Of a stretch of 64,000 nt of DNA, positions 35,537 through 44,816 are shown one piece after another. The stretch comes from SAR324 cluster bacterium (GTDB lineage: Bacteria > SAR324 > NAC60-12): positions 124,001 to 188,000 of the forward strand of contig JANQJU010000100.1 of the NCBI GenBank assembly GCA_028281495.1, in the 5' to 3' direction. How positions within the stretch are numbered: the stretch's first letter is position 1; each line of letters opens with the position of its first letter. The position numbers and the translations under genes were made by a program. The notes under the pieces are model-generated. The model had not been told where the DNA came from. It saw only the letters and a list, made by a program, of their open reading frames with translations, and made no database searches.

Positions 35537-35973
35537 CAGCGCTGCATCTTTCGATGATTATCTATCAGACCACTCTTGCCCTCACCTAACCGACCGTGAA
35601 TCTCTTGATATCGAAGCCATACGGTTCACGGTCGCCCCTTTCAAAGTTGTTCCTTTGATACTTCCTTCATCAATGGCTGTACGGACAGCGGTTTGTTTTC
35701 TTGCGTCGTGATAAGTCCCGTATAGTTTTGCGAGAGCCTTCTAAGATTGAAGCAAAGATTGCCACTTTGATCCAACCGCAGCTGGCAGGATTGCACCGCT
35801 GAAAACAAAGTTTTGTTATTTTGGAGATCCGTGCTGGAGAGAGAGATTCTCGCAAAGATAGCCCTCATCAGGACTCACGCCCTTCCTTCAGATCTCGCTG
35901 GTCAAAAAGGCCGGAATTATGCAAGTCTCGATAAAGATGATTCTATGCATAGACTTTCTCACACGACACGCGC
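35537..35973. other. 437-bp intergenic region with inverted repeats
   Basis: No convincing gene. It holds a perfect 10-bp inverted repeat (35591-35600 with 35625-35634) and a second 9-bp inverted repeat TTTGCGAGA / TCTCGCAAA at 35727-35735 and 35848-35856. It could carry a promoter for the gene at 35974. Confidence 0.5.
35591..35634 (+). terminator. 10-bp inverted repeat after the Usp gene
   Basis: CGACCGTGAA (35591-35600) pairs perfectly with TTCACGGTCG (35625-35634), with a 24-nt loop. It lies 55 nt after the Usp stop codon. There is no T-run, so a terminator role is plausible but not shown. Confidence 0.4.
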
Positions 35974-37257
35974 ATGGCAAAAGCATTGGCACAACTGGCC
36001 ACGGCCCGTCCTCAGGAAGGGAAATCTCTCTTTGGGAAATCCCTATCTAGTACGAAACCTCAACAAGGATTGACTGGAGTGCGTATACAAACCGAAGAAC
36101 GTGGACACATTCCGGGAATTGCGGACCACTGGCGGCATGATATCGAAAATCGGAAAAAAGCGATTATTGAAGCGGGACAACACAGTCTCAGGCGACGAGC
36201 GCTGAAGTATTTGGGAAAAGAACGAATTGAACCCGAGGTTAGCGGCGATGAGATTGCCCAATGGCATCCCACGCCACAGGTTCGTACCTTTGTGGAGCAG
36301 TTGAAGTCGGATCCGCGGAATGGCCTCGTGCGTCTGCAATTGGTGTTTGCGGTGGGGAAAAGCTCGCGCGACTTACCCATTGAAGCGTATCGCACCTTGC
36401 TGCTTCAAGCTTTGGTGGCGTGCAGTCTAGGAGAGTTCAATATGATGGGACTCAAAATCGCGCTATCGACGCAGGTGCTATATCTGGCTCATCTGCATAC
36501 AGCAGCACGGGCCAATCTGTCGCAAGTGCAATCCCAGGTGGAATTGATCAGCAGCGGAGAAAGCAGCAGCAAAAATCGGAAAGGCCTCTTAGAAACCAGC
36601 CAGAAGTTGCAGGAAAACCTGGATATCATTCGGATGTACCAGAACTACTTCACCAAAGGTATGAAACACCAAAGCAATTTGAGAGGTTCCGTTTTTGTCG
36701 ATGAATTGCGCAAGTTGATGAGCGACTCCCGTGCTCCCGATAAAATGCAAAAAGAACTGGTCAAGAAAATAACCACCATCCTCAACTTTTTACGTTACCT
36801 TCCCTTGCTAGCGCCAGAGGCTGAAGAACTGGCCGCGCTTATGATCCGCATGAATCCCAATGATCCCACCGGTTATTTCCTCAAAGCCCGGCTATCAATG
36901 AGCTTGGTCAATCTAGCGGTCAAACGTTACGATTGTGGGGATCGCGATGCGTCTGTCCAAAAGATCATTCAGCGTCATTTCAAAAACGCTCACGAAAATT
37001 TTGAATCGGCGAGTACCTATATTCCCAAACCGACAAGCTCTACCTTAGACCATACCATCCTTCTCGAATACGCCCATAGCATCCACTATTTCTATCGCAT
37101 CGTCGTGGAAGCTATGCGCGTTCGATTTTCTTCCTCTTGGCTATCCCAAACCCTGCATCAAGCCTTGCACATCCTCGACAATGCACGAGATTCTGGCAAA
37201 ACCTCGTGGCTCGAAGAACAGATCAAGAATGCTTTGAGAGCCGAAGGGTTGATTTAG
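35974..37257 (+). CDS. Unknown helical protein
   Basis: 427 residues, no signal peptide or membrane helix. Mostly helical (LEAYRTLLLQALVACSLGEF-like segments; PLLAPEAEELAALMIRMNPND, TGYFLKARLSMSLVNLAVKR), with TPR-like spacing in the C-terminal half. The N-terminal ~70 residues look disordered. Not recognised. The stop codon is immediately followed by the convergent metY stop, so the two genes share a 3' border without spacing. No good Shine-Dalgarno site is seen before the ATG. An adaptor or scaffold role would fit the helical repeats but is only a guess. Confidence 0.65.
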   Translation: MAKALAQLATARPQEGKSLFGKSLSSTKPQQGLTGVRIQTEERGHIPGIADHWRHDIENRKKAIIEAGQHSLRRRALKYLGKERIEPEVSGDEIAQWHPTPQVRTFVEQLKSDPRNGLVRLQLVFAVGKSSRDLPIEAYRTLLLQALVACSLGEFNMMGLKIALSTQVLYLAHLHTAARANLSQVQSQVELISSGESSSKNRKGLLETSQKLQENLDIIRMYQNYFTKGMKHQSNLRGSVFVDELRKLMSDSRAPDKMQKELVKKITTILNFLRYLPLLAPEAEELAALMIRMNPNDPTGYFLKARLSMSLVNLAVKRYDCGDRDASVQKIIQRHFKNAHENFESASTYIPKPTSSTLDHTILLEYAHSIHYFYRIVVEAMRVRFSSSWLSQTLHQALHILDNARDSGKTSWLEEQIKNALRAEGLI

Positions 37258-38532
37258 TCATTTCACACCTTCAGCCAATGCTTGATCCAGATCAGCTAGG
37301 ATGTCATCGATATGTTCGATGCCAATGCAGAGGCGAATCATATCGGGAGTGACTCCAGCCGTTTCAAGTTCAGCATCGGTTAACTGACGATGAGTGGTGG
37401 AAGCGGGATGAGCTGCAAGAGAGCGAACATCTCCAATATTGACCAAACGTTTGAACAGTTTCAATGCATCATAGAATTTGACAGCATTGTCGAAACCGCC
37501 TTTGATTCCGAAAGTCAGGAGGGCGGAAGGGCGTCCATTGGTGTATTTTTGAGCGAGTTCGTAATAAGGCGAATCAGGCAATCCTGCGAAGCTGACTGAC
37601 TCGACGGCCGTGTGCTCCTGAAGGTATTTGGCGACGGCAAGAGCATTGTCGCAGTGGCGTTCCATCCGCAACGGGAGGGTTTCGATACCTTGCAGGATCA
37701 AGAAAGAATTGAGCGGACTGATCGCAGAACCAGTATTTCGGAGAGGCACAGTCCGGGTTCGTCCGATAAACGCTGCGGGGCCTAATGCTTCCGTATAGAC
37801 AACACCATGATACGATGGTTCGGGGTCGTTCAACATGGGAAATCGTTCGGGGTGTTGATCCCAAGGGAATTTCCCTGAGTCGACGATCAGACCTCCTAAG
37901 GAATTCCCGTGTCCACCCATGTATTTAGTTAAGGAATGGACGACGATAGTGGCTCCATAATCGATCGGCTTGATGAGCACTGGAGCAACGGTGTTGTCTA
38001 CGATCAGTGGGATACCGTGTTCGTCGGCTACCGCTGCCAAGGCCTCAATATCCACAATATTTCCGGCTGGATTGCCAATGCTTTCACAGTAGAGGGCGAC
38101 CGTTTTGTCGTCGATCAATTCAGCCATGTTGGCCGGGCTGTCATCTTTGGCAAAACGAACGTCGATTCCTTGTTTAGGCAACATGTGCGCAAACAAGGTG
38201 TACGTGCCTCCATACAGCAATGGAACCGATACGATATTATTTCCTTTTTCAGCAATGGTCAGAATCGAGTAGTTGATCGCTGCACTTCCCGCACTCACGG
38301 CCAAACCTGCCAAGCCACCTTCGAGTTCAGCGACTCGTTTTTCGAGAACGTCGGCGGTGGGATTCATGATGCGAGTGTAGATATTTCCGGGAACAGCCAG
38401 GTTGAACAAATCAGCTCCGTGTTGGGCATTGTCGAATTCATAAGCGACGGTTTGATAAATAGGAACGGCGACTGCTTTGGTTGTGGGGTCGGTTTCGTAT
38501 CCAGCATGGACGGCAATGGTTTCTGGTTTCAT
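37258..38532 (-). CDS. metY: O-acetylhomoserine (thiol)-lyase, methionine synthesis
   Basis: 424 residues, a PLP enzyme of the Cys/Met metabolism family. It replaces the acyl group of O-acyl-homoserine with sulfide to give homocysteine. Motifs: ETIAVHAGYETDPTTKAVAVPIYQ-type start, the region YCESIGNPAGNIVDIEAL, and the PLP Lys in VVHSLTKYMGGHGNSLGG (~199-201). The C-terminus contains RSLAAHPASTTHRQLTD, typical of OAH sulfhydrylase. It stands 145 nt downstream of metA, transcribed in the same direction. The leader contains a pseudoknot that looks like a SAM-II/SAM-V riboswitch, with the ribosome binding site in its 3' part. AAGGAG lies 10 bases before the ATG. Confidence 0.95.
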   Translation of the reverse strand: MKPETIAVHAGYETDPTTKAVAVPIYQTVAYEFDNAQHGADLFNLAVPGNIYTRIMNPTADVLEKRVAELEGGLAGLAVSAGSAAINYSILTIAEKGNNIVSVPLLYGGTYTLFAHMLPKQGIDVRFAKDDSPANMAELIDDKTVALYCESIGNPAGNIVDIEALAAVADEHGIPLIVDNTVAPVLIKPIDYGATIVVHSLTKYMGGHGNSLGGLIVDSGKFPWDQHPERFPMLNDPEPSYHGVVYTEALGPAAFIGRTRTVPLRNTGSAISPLNSFLILQGIETLPLRMERHCDNALAVAKYLQEHTAVESVSFAGLPDSPYYELAQKYTNGRPSALLTFGIKGGFDNAVKFYDALKLFKRLVNIGDVRSLAAHPASTTHRQLTDAELETAGVTPDMIRLCIGIEHIDDILADLDQALAEGVK

Positions 38533-38539
38533 GGGGTTT

Positions 38540-38610
38540 ATTCTCCTTTGTTGGCAGTGTGTGGATCAAGGCCGGTGAAGCCATTAAATCTGGCTGGCAC
38601 TCCGACCGGG
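38540..38610 (-). promoter_or_regulatory. Candidate SAM-II/SAM-V-like riboswitch before metY
   Basis: Read on the minus strand: GGTCGG (38607-38602) pairs with CCGGCC (38575-38570), six pairs with one G-U. Inside lies the hairpin AGCCA / TGGCT with loop GATTTAA (38595-38579). AGTG (38601-38598) can pair with CACT (38559-38556) downstream of the first stem, making an H-type pseudoknot. The Shine-Dalgarno AAAGGAG (38549-38543) follows directly. An aptamer-sized pseudoknot with GATTTAA and TTGATCC segments that ends in the Shine-Dalgarno region of metY is what the SAM-II and SAM-V classes look like, as I recall their consensus. SAM binding would block translation. Confidence 0.5.
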
Positions 38611-38677
38611 GTTCAAATGAAATGTGATGGAAAACTAGTGGAGTTTCTGGAACGCGAACAGCATCTTCTGATTGTGC

Positions 38678-39688
38678 TCATGCCAAGGTATTGCGATAGA
38701 CGTGTCCGAGCCAATTATTGAAAATCGCTTTCCCGGTGTCCCCCCAAGTATTGTCCAAGAGGGGTTCGATGGTTTTGTCAGGAAAAGGTGGAACAGCAAG
38801 CCCTTTTTGTTGAGCTTGGAAAACGGAATGTTGATATTCATCGACAAGCTGAGCTGCTTCGATGGAAAAATAATTTTCAGGATGAGGAGGGTAATCCGAA
38901 CGTTCCCCGTTCAAGAACCGTTGGACTTCACGTTTGTATTCTTTGAATAAACTATTGCGATCGTATTCAGGATGCCCCTGGAAAAACGTCATTTGATATT
39001 GATCAGGGCCTACCGCCATATGTACATCACCTTCCTCGCTTTCCACTAAAATCGTAAATCCTGCGGACTCCAATTGCGCACGGGTGATGGTGTTGTAACG
39101 AGAATGAGGCACGTCAAACCGCGTATTGATGTTTTGTAGAAACGGGTGGTCGGCCGACATCACTCGGTGCCGGTACACCCCCCACCGTTTCTGGGGCAAT
39201 CGTTGGCGGTCAATATTGTAGAGATGCTTGACCAAGGCATGGGTTGCTAAGCAGGAACACAATACTGCTGTCACGTTTTCAGTAGCCCAGGAAACCACTT
39301 CCCGGAGGGGTTTCCAAAACGGTTCATACTCCAGTTTTGGATTCGAAATATTGGCCCCGGTGATGATCAACGCATCCAATCCATGTTCTCGGGTGCGTTC
39401 AAAAGTTGTGTAATAGCGGTCAATGTATTGCTGAGTTTCAGGACTACGGGGCAAACCCGCTATGGAAAACGGGTGTACAAACAATTGGGCAATTCGGTTG
39501 CAACTTCCTACCAACCGCATGAACTGTAGGTCGGTGACGCGCAAAGCTGCGTCAGGCATCATATTGAGCAGGCCGATGTGCAATTCTCGAATATCTTGTT
39601 TGAGGGCATGGTCTAGACTGAGTACGTCCTGCCCTTGTTGACTTAACTGGTCGAAGGCAGGAAGTGGTTTATGGGCAACTAACGGCAT
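38678..39688 (-). CDS. metA: Homoserine O-acyltransferase (MetA family)
   Basis: 336 residues. It activates homoserine by succinylation (or acetylation in some members of the same fold) as the first committed step to methionine. The glutamine-amidotransferase-like fold shows HIGLLNMMPDAALRVTDLQF, the nucleophilic Cys in VLCSCLATHALVKHLY (~148), the loop PHSRYNTITRAQL and the catalytic His in TFFQGHPEYDRNS (~240). Length fits (E. coli 309; many others 330-345). GGAATT lies just before the ATG. It is upstream of metY and probably cotranscribed with it. Whether succinyl- or acetyl-CoA is used cannot be decided from the sequence; the partner MetY usually takes the acetyl ester. Confidence 0.95.
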   Translation of the reverse strand: MPLVAHKPLPAFDQLSQQGQDVLSLDHALKQDIRELHIGLLNMMPDAALRVTDLQFMRLVGSCNRIAQLFVHPFSIAGLPRSPETQQYIDRYYTTFERTREHGLDALIITGANISNPKLEYEPFWKPLREVVSWATENVTAVLCSCLATHALVKHLYNIDRQRLPQKRWGVYRHRVMSADHPFLQNINTRFDVPHSRYNTITRAQLESAGFTILVESEEGDVHMAVGPDQYQMTFFQGHPEYDRNSLFKEYKREVQRFLNGERSDYPPHPENYFSIEAAQLVDEYQHSVFQAQQKGLAVPPFPDKTIEPLLDNTWGDTGKAIFNNWLGHVYRNTLA

Positions 39689-39873
39689 GAATTCCTTTCT
39701 TTCATCTTAATCTCTTTACAATACTTTCCTTCAACGGAACACTTATCGACTTTTTCATCATAGAGACGGTGATGATGTCAATTGTTTGGTGAAGAACCAT
39801 TTCATAGAATTGACTTCCTTTTTTGGCTTTGGACAGAAACTATAACTTATAGACTGGGCAACGGTCTTGTTCC

Positions 39874-42651
39874 ATGAGCAACGCGATCTCCACGAGCAAC
39901 GCGATTTCCACGAGCAACGCGATTTCCACACAATTTTCAATTTTCTCTCCTTTGTTTTGCATGATCAGCATTCTTTGGACTTCCAGCTTCCGTTATCTTT
40001 GGCGTCATCCTTGGCAGTTTGGCTTATCCATCCTGGGCATTGCCTTGGGAGTCGCTGTAGTGATTTCGATTGACCTCACCAACGAAAGCGCGAAACGAGC
40101 GTTTGTTCTATCCGTCGAAAGCGTGATCGGTACTGCGACTCATCAGATCGTCGACAATAGCGGGTGGCTTGCCGAAGCAACCTATGTGGAATTACGTCGG
40201 AATGTGAGGATACGTGATTCTGCTCCGATTGTGGAAGGGAGAGTGGCGTGGGCCAAAAACATGCAATGGAACTTCCAAATCTTAGGAGTGGATCCCTTCG
40301 CTGAAGCGCCATTTCGTTCCTATTTGCAAGGCATCGGGGTTAACAATGGAAACAACACACGCACGGATAGAAAGTCGGATGATACCCAAAACCCAGATCC
40401 GGGGAGTGCAGAGGCAGGATCTCACAACGGAAAACTCGGCAGTGATGCCGAAACTACCCAAAATGAAGCTGGTGCAGGGAACACAGGCAATATCATCCAG
40501 TTGTTGACGCAACCGGGAGCCGTAATTGTTTCATCAACCACGGCTCAAGAATTGGGGTGGACATTGGGCAGCACATTTTCTGTTCAGGTTGGATCCCATA
40601 TCCAGACGCTGACCATCATTGGATTCTTAACTCCCCAAGATGAGGCTGCCCAACAGGCCATCCGCAATTTAATCATCGCAGATATTGCGACAGCTCAAGA
40701 GGTTCTAGGACAAATTGGAAAATTGAGCCGGATTGATTTGATTCTACCGGTTGGAGAGCAGCGAAGTGTACTTCAGGAGAAAATTCAACAAATCCTGCCG
40801 CCTGATGCCAAAATCATTCCTGCCTCGGAACGGGTGAATACTGCGGAAAAGTTGACCCGTTCGTTTCATCTCAATTTAGCAGCGTTGAGTCTATTGACTC
40901 TGATTGTCGGCATGTTCCTGATTTATAACACGATGACATTTTCTGTGGTCCAACGGTATTCCTTGCTCGGCAGACTGCGAACCTTGGGGATGACTCGTCG
41001 CGAGATGTTCGGCGTGATTGCAAGCGAGGCCTTATGCGTGGGCGCCCTTGGAACCGGGATCGGCGTGGCGCTAGGAATCGGCTTAGCTCACGGTCTCTTG
41101 GGGTTTGTGACCCAAACGATCAACGATCTGTATTACGCCGTTTCGGTGCAGCAAGTGCATCTTTCAGGGGTTTCACTGTTCAAAGGTGTTGGGTTGGGAA
41201 TGGGAGCGACATTCGTAGCAGCCCTCTTTCCGGCATTGGAAGCGGCTCGAATCCCACCTCGCACCGTGCTGAATCGTTCACAGACAGAGGAAAAACGGCG
41301 TCGTTCCCTGCTACCCACAACATTCTTCGGAGGAGGGCTGCTTGTGCTGGGGTGGGCTTTGTTGCAGATACCTTCAACCAGCCTAGTGTTAAGCTATGCA
41401 GGTATTTTTGGACTCATCGTAGGATTTGCTCTGCTGATGCCCGGTACTACCGTACTGTTGATGTTCCTCGTTCAGCCTTTGCTTTCCCGGCTTTTTGGCA
41501 CATTAGGAGTGATGGCCACGCGAGGCGTACGAGCCGAACTAAGCCGAACCAGTGTGGCTATTGCAGCGCTGATGGTGGCAATTTCTTCGGCAATCGCTTT
41601 GGGGATCATGGTGGGGAGCTTTCGGACTGCCGTGATCACTTGGCTGGATTCAGAACTACAGGCAGATGTGTATGTATCGTTGGCAACGTCTCAGTCCGCA
41701 CGACGGAGTACTTTTTTTGAGCCGGAGCTAATCGAACAAGTGAAAGGACTTTCAGGAATTGCCGAAACGGGTTCGATGCGACGCCTCCGTGTGCCTACGG
41801 AATCTGATCCTGCACTCATGCTAGTGGTCGAAGTCCCTTCTCAAGGAAGGCATACCTATCTCTTCAAAGAACGCGGCAATGCCGATCCGTGGCAGGCATT
41901 TCTTGAACAAGAATCGATTCTGATTTCGGAATCGTTCGCTTACCGACGAGGTTTGAAAGCAGGAGATTCCTTTCGATTGCACACTCCCCAAGGCTGGAAA
42001 AGTTTCCGCATTGCAGCAGTGTCTTATGCCTATAGCTATGAACAGGGTTATGTGATCATGCATCGACGAACTTTCGAAACCTATTGGAAAGATTCTCGTA
42101 TTCAAGGTCTCTCTGTGTATTTGACAGAGGAGGCATCTCCAAATTCGGTGATTGAACAGATTGAATCCTTAGCCCCTATGGATCAGCCGCTCTTGATGCG
42201 TTCCAATCGATTTCTGCGAGAATATACGTTGGAGGTGTTTGATCGTACTTTTGCCATCACCTTGGTACTGCGCCTATTGATTGCAGGAGTGGCCTTTATT
42301 GGTGTATTGAGTGCGTTGATGGCCTTACAATTGGAACGTGAAAAAGAATTGGGAGTTTTGAGAGCCATCGGTTTTACCCCACGAGAAGTGTGGCAAATCG
42401 TCACGACCCAATGTGGACTGATGGGGTTGGTGGCAGGGTTGATGGCATGGCCCGTTGGAATTGCGCTGGCTTTGGTATTAATCTATGTCATCAACCAACG
42501 TTCTTTTGGTTGGACGTTTCCCCCGATGATTACTCCAGAATTGTTGGTGCAAGGGCTGTTGCTTGCATTGATTGCGGCGTTGTTGGCTGGACTTTATCCG
42601 GCGTGGAAGATGGCAAGAACGGCTCCTGCCGTTTCGTTGAGGGAGGAATGA
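39874..42651 (+). CDS. FtsX-like ABC permease (MacB/LolC-type, double FtsX domain)
   Basis: 925 residues as read from the ATG at 39874; from the ATG at 39961 it is 896. The N-terminal extra 29 residues are mostly an 18-bp triplication coding for SNAIST x3, so 39961 may be the original start. Neither has a good Shine-Dalgarno site. The body has an N-terminal helix (LSILGIALGVAVVISIDL), a periplasmic domain, FtsX helices around residues 340-490, more helices, a second periplasmic domain (~590-770) and the last FtsX helices (REKELGVLRAIGFTPREVWQ). Such permeases work with a separate ATPase in export of lipoproteins or in lipid transport. No ATPase gene is adjacent. Confidence 0.85.
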   Translation: MSNAISTSNAISTSNAISTQFSIFSPLFCMISILWTSSFRYLWRHPWQFGLSILGIALGVAVVISIDLTNESAKRAFVLSVESVIGTATHQIVDNSGWLAEATYVELRRNVRIRDSAPIVEGRVAWAKNMQWNFQILGVDPFAEAPFRSYLQGIGVNNGNNTRTDRKSDDTQNPDPGSAEAGSHNGKLGSDAETTQNEAGAGNTGNIIQLLTQPGAVIVSSTTAQELGWTLGSTFSVQVGSHIQTLTIIGFLTPQDEAAQQAIRNLIIADIATAQEVLGQIGKLSRIDLILPVGEQRSVLQEKIQQILPPDAKIIPASERVNTAEKLTRSFHLNLAALSLLTLIVGMFLIYNTMTFSVVQRYSLLGRLRTLGMTRREMFGVIASEALCVGALGTGIGVALGIGLAHGLLGFVTQTINDLYYAVSVQQVHLSGVSLFKGVGLGMGATFVAALFPALEAARIPPRTVLNRSQTEEKRRRSLLPTTFFGGGLLVLGWALLQIPSTSLVLSYAGIFGLIVGFALLMPGTTVLLMFLVQPLLSRLFGTLGVMATRGVRAELSRTSVAIAALMVAISSAIALGIMVGSFRTAVITWLDSELQADVYVSLATSQSARRSTFFEPELIEQVKGLSGIAETGSMRRLRVPTESDPALMLVVEVPSQGRHTYLFKERGNADPWQAFLEQESILISESFAYRRGLKAGDSFRLHTPQGWKSFRIAAVSYAYSYEQGYVIMHRRTFETYWKDSRIQGLSVYLTEEASPNSVIEQIESLAPMDQPLLMRSNRFLREYTLEVFDRTFAITLVLRLLIAGVAFIGVLSALMALQLEREKELGVLRAIGFTPREVWQIVTTQCGLMGLVAGLMAWPVGIALALVLIYVINQRSFGWTFPPMITPELLVQGLLLALIAALLAGLYPAWKMARTAPAVSLREE
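39876..39929. repeat. Three in-frame 18-bp repeats coding SNAIST
   Basis: GAGCAACGCGATYTCCAC occurs at 39876-39893, 39894-39911 and 39912-39929. One C-to-T change separates unit 1 from units 2 and 3. 18 is a multiple of three, so the repeat stays in frame and lengthens the start of the permease. Confidence 0.9.
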
Positions 42652-42664
42652 AATCGGAGAAAAT

Positions 42665-43873
42665 TCACTCGTCAGTTGGCGCTTTCACCTCAAATCCCAG
42701 TAAGGTGAAGTCGTCGTCGAATTGAGCCGTGCCTGAATAATCAAGCGCGTATTGGTAGGCCGCTTCAATCAATTCGCTAATAGGCAGGTGCGAATTTTTG
42801 ATCAAGAAATTTTGTAAACGGTGCAGTCCCAACACCCGGCCTTCAGGACTCATGACTTCATAAATAGCGTCAGAATAAAGAAGCACTTTATCTCCTGGGT
42901 TGAGCGAGATGCTGCGCTCTTGGTAATCGGATATACTTGAAAGAAATCCTAACAACATGCCCCGGCTGGAAAGCTGTATGACTTCTTGAGTGCTGGAGCG
43001 CAGCAACAATGCCGGAGGGTGCCCAGCGCTTACATAGGTAAACGTTCGATTTATTGTATCAAAGATTCCATAAATCAGACTGGCAAATTTGTTATCCGGC
43101 AAGTGGCCTTCCATTCGACCATTAACCAAATTGACTACCAAACTGGGAGAAGGCAATCCGCGAGCGCTGTCCCGGAAGATTCCAAACAACATGAAGGAAA
43201 GGAGTGCCGCGGGAATGCTATGCCCGGTCACGTCTCCCACCACAAACCCCAGCATGTTTTCCTCCACTTCCAGGACATCATAAAAATCACCGCCAATTTG
43301 GGTCATGGGTTCAAATTTGTAGCCGATATCAACATGAGGGCTTTGGGGAAGGGTTTTCGGCAGCAGAGCCTGCTGGGTTTGGCGGGCTTGTTCCATCTCC
43401 TCTTGCATCAAAACATAGGCTTTTCGCAGCTCTTTTTCTTGCTGTTGAAGTTGCTGATGGAGGGAAAATTTTTCTAAGGCGTGTTCGATAGTCCGTTGCA
43501 TTTCAGCCGGGGTGATTTCGCCTTTGATGAGATAATCCTGTGCTCCTAGCTTCATGGCCTCGACAGCAATTTTCTCATTGCCTTGTCCGGTCAGCATAAT
43601 CACAGGCAACGGCATCTCTGTGGCATCGCCTCGCAAGTTTTTCAAGAAATCGAGTCCATTGGAGTTGGGCAAATGGTAGTCAAGGAGAATGCAATCGGGG
43701 GGATTTTCAACGCACATTTGCAACGCCGTGATGCCGTCGGTCGCTTCGGAAAAGCGATAGTTGCTTTCTTGTCCTCGAACCATCAACCGACGCAAAACCG
43801 AGCGGTAGTCGATGTCGTCATCGATCAAAAGGATATTGAGTGCATCCATATTTTTTTTCTCGAGGGTCTGCAT
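42665..43873 (-). CDS. Response regulator with PP2C/SpoIIE phosphatase output
   Basis: 402 residues from MQTLEKKN; AGGA lies upstream. Residues ~10-130 are a receiver domain (NILLIDDDIDYRSVLRR; phospho-acceptor Asp in CILLDYHLPNSNGL; VIMLTGQGNEK; KGE). A coiled-coil linker follows (~145-185). The C-terminal ~220 residues are a SpoIIE-type PP2C phosphatase (PMTQIGGDFYDVLEVEENMLGFVVGDVTGHSIPAALLSFML; YVSAGHPPALLLR; DKVLLYSDAIYEV). These proteins dephosphorylate STAS-domain proteins to drive partner switching when the receiver is phosphorylated. The gene ends 13 nt from the convergent permease gene. Confidence 0.93.
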   Translation of the reverse strand: MQTLEKKNMDALNILLIDDDIDYRSVLRRLMVRGQESNYRFSEATDGITALQMCVENPPDCILLDYHLPNSNGLDFLKNLRGDATEMPLPVIMLTGQGNEKIAVEAMKLGAQDYLIKGEITPAEMQRTIEHALEKFSLHQQLQQQEKELRKAYVLMQEEMEQARQTQQALLPKTLPQSPHVDIGYKFEPMTQIGGDFYDVLEVEENMLGFVVGDVTGHSIPAALLSFMLFGIFRDSARGLPSPSLVVNLVNGRMEGHLPDNKFASLIYGIFDTINRTFTYVSAGHPPALLLRSSTQEVIQLSSRGMLLGFLSSISDYQERSISLNPGDKVLLYSDAIYEVMSPEGRVLGLHRLQNFLIKNSHLPISELIEAAYQYALDYSGTAQFDDDFTLLGFEVKAPTDE

Positions 43874-44093
43874 TGCGGTCCTTGCTCCTTCCAAAAATGG
43901 AATCCGGTTTACAGAATTTGGTTTTGTTTACTGAAATCAGTTTGAACGAGTTTTATATAAACTAATGGTTAGAAAACCGAATCCAAGGTATTAACATTTT
44001 TTTGCTTATACCGCAAAGTTACTGAGCTACAATGCTATACCGATAGAAATGAGTGGGAAACCGACACTTTATAAGAAACGTGGATCGATGCGA

Positions 44094-44804
44094 TCAGTCC
44101 CCTGCTTGAGTTTGTGCAATCAGGGCGTCGATGTCGAAAGGATCTGCTGTTTCTTCTGCCGCTTCGTCTTCGGAACCGGATTCTGCACGGATGGCGTCAA
44201 TATCGATGTTTTGAGTATCGATTTGCTGAGTTCCTGCTGGAAGACGCGATTGATCGATCAGTATGAATTCAGTTTGCTCAAAGAACAGTTCGATATGGAA
44301 GGTATGTACATCACCAATCTTGAAAGAGAGTCGACGGCATTGATTTCCACGCATCATGATACTGTCAATCGAAAGCAAGATGGTATCCATGATACAAATG
44401 GCTTTCGGTTGGTTATTGTAGGCTGACAAACCATACAGCTCTTCGATTTTTTGGCGGGCCTTCCCAATCAATTGGTTGACCAATTCGCCAATACTATCCA
44501 CTACTTCATCGGAGGTATGGTCAATCGCCAGCTCGTCTTCTGGCATGCCCATCAGCATCATGGATTCCCGATAATACTCCATGGACGCTTGTCGGGAAAA
44601 ATTAATAATCATCAAACCAGAGTAATCTCCACTGAATTGAACGAAGCACCCAATATCCGGTTTCAAATGAATGGTTGGAATGCGTTGAATAGTGGGTGCG
44701 TAATAGATTTCACGGCCGACTGCGCTACTAATCACATCTTTGGTGGCATGGCCAAAAATTTCGGCAATGATATCAACAGTTCGCTTGGGTTGTTTTCGTG
44801 TCAT
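44094..44804 (-). CDS. CheX/CheC-like phosphatase-type protein
   Basis: 236 residues. The region ~40-190 fits the CheC/CheX/FliY phosphatase superfamily: VQFSGDYSGLMIINFSRQA, then DEVVDSIGELVNQLIGKARQ, where Glu and Asn of the E-x2-N pattern are the usual CheY-phosphatase residues. The C-terminal ~45 residues are acidic and low complexity (SGSEDEAAEETADPF). It would dephosphorylate a CheY-like response regulator and thus act on chemotaxis or another two-component path. It is the second gene of a two-gene unit with the cytochrome P460-like gene (12-nt gap). That pairing is unexpected. Confidence 0.75.
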   Translation of the reverse strand: MTRKQPKRTVDIIAEIFGHATKDVISSAVGREIYYAPTIQRIPTIHLKPDIGCFVQFSGDYSGLMIINFSRQASMEYYRESMMLMGMPEDELAIDHTSDEVVDSIGELVNQLIGKARQKIEELYGLSAYNNQPKAICIMDTILLSIDSIMMRGNQCRRLSFKIGDVHTFHIELFFEQTEFILIDQSRLPAGTQQIDTQNIDIDAIRAESGSEDEAAEETADPFDIDALIAQTQAGD

Positions 44805-44816
44805 ATCGCTTTCCCT

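Noticed and set aside
35499..35973. Small genes in the region after the Usp gene
   Set aside because: Candidates lack Shine-Dalgarno sites, have unusual starts and mixed composition; only inverted repeats could be supported.
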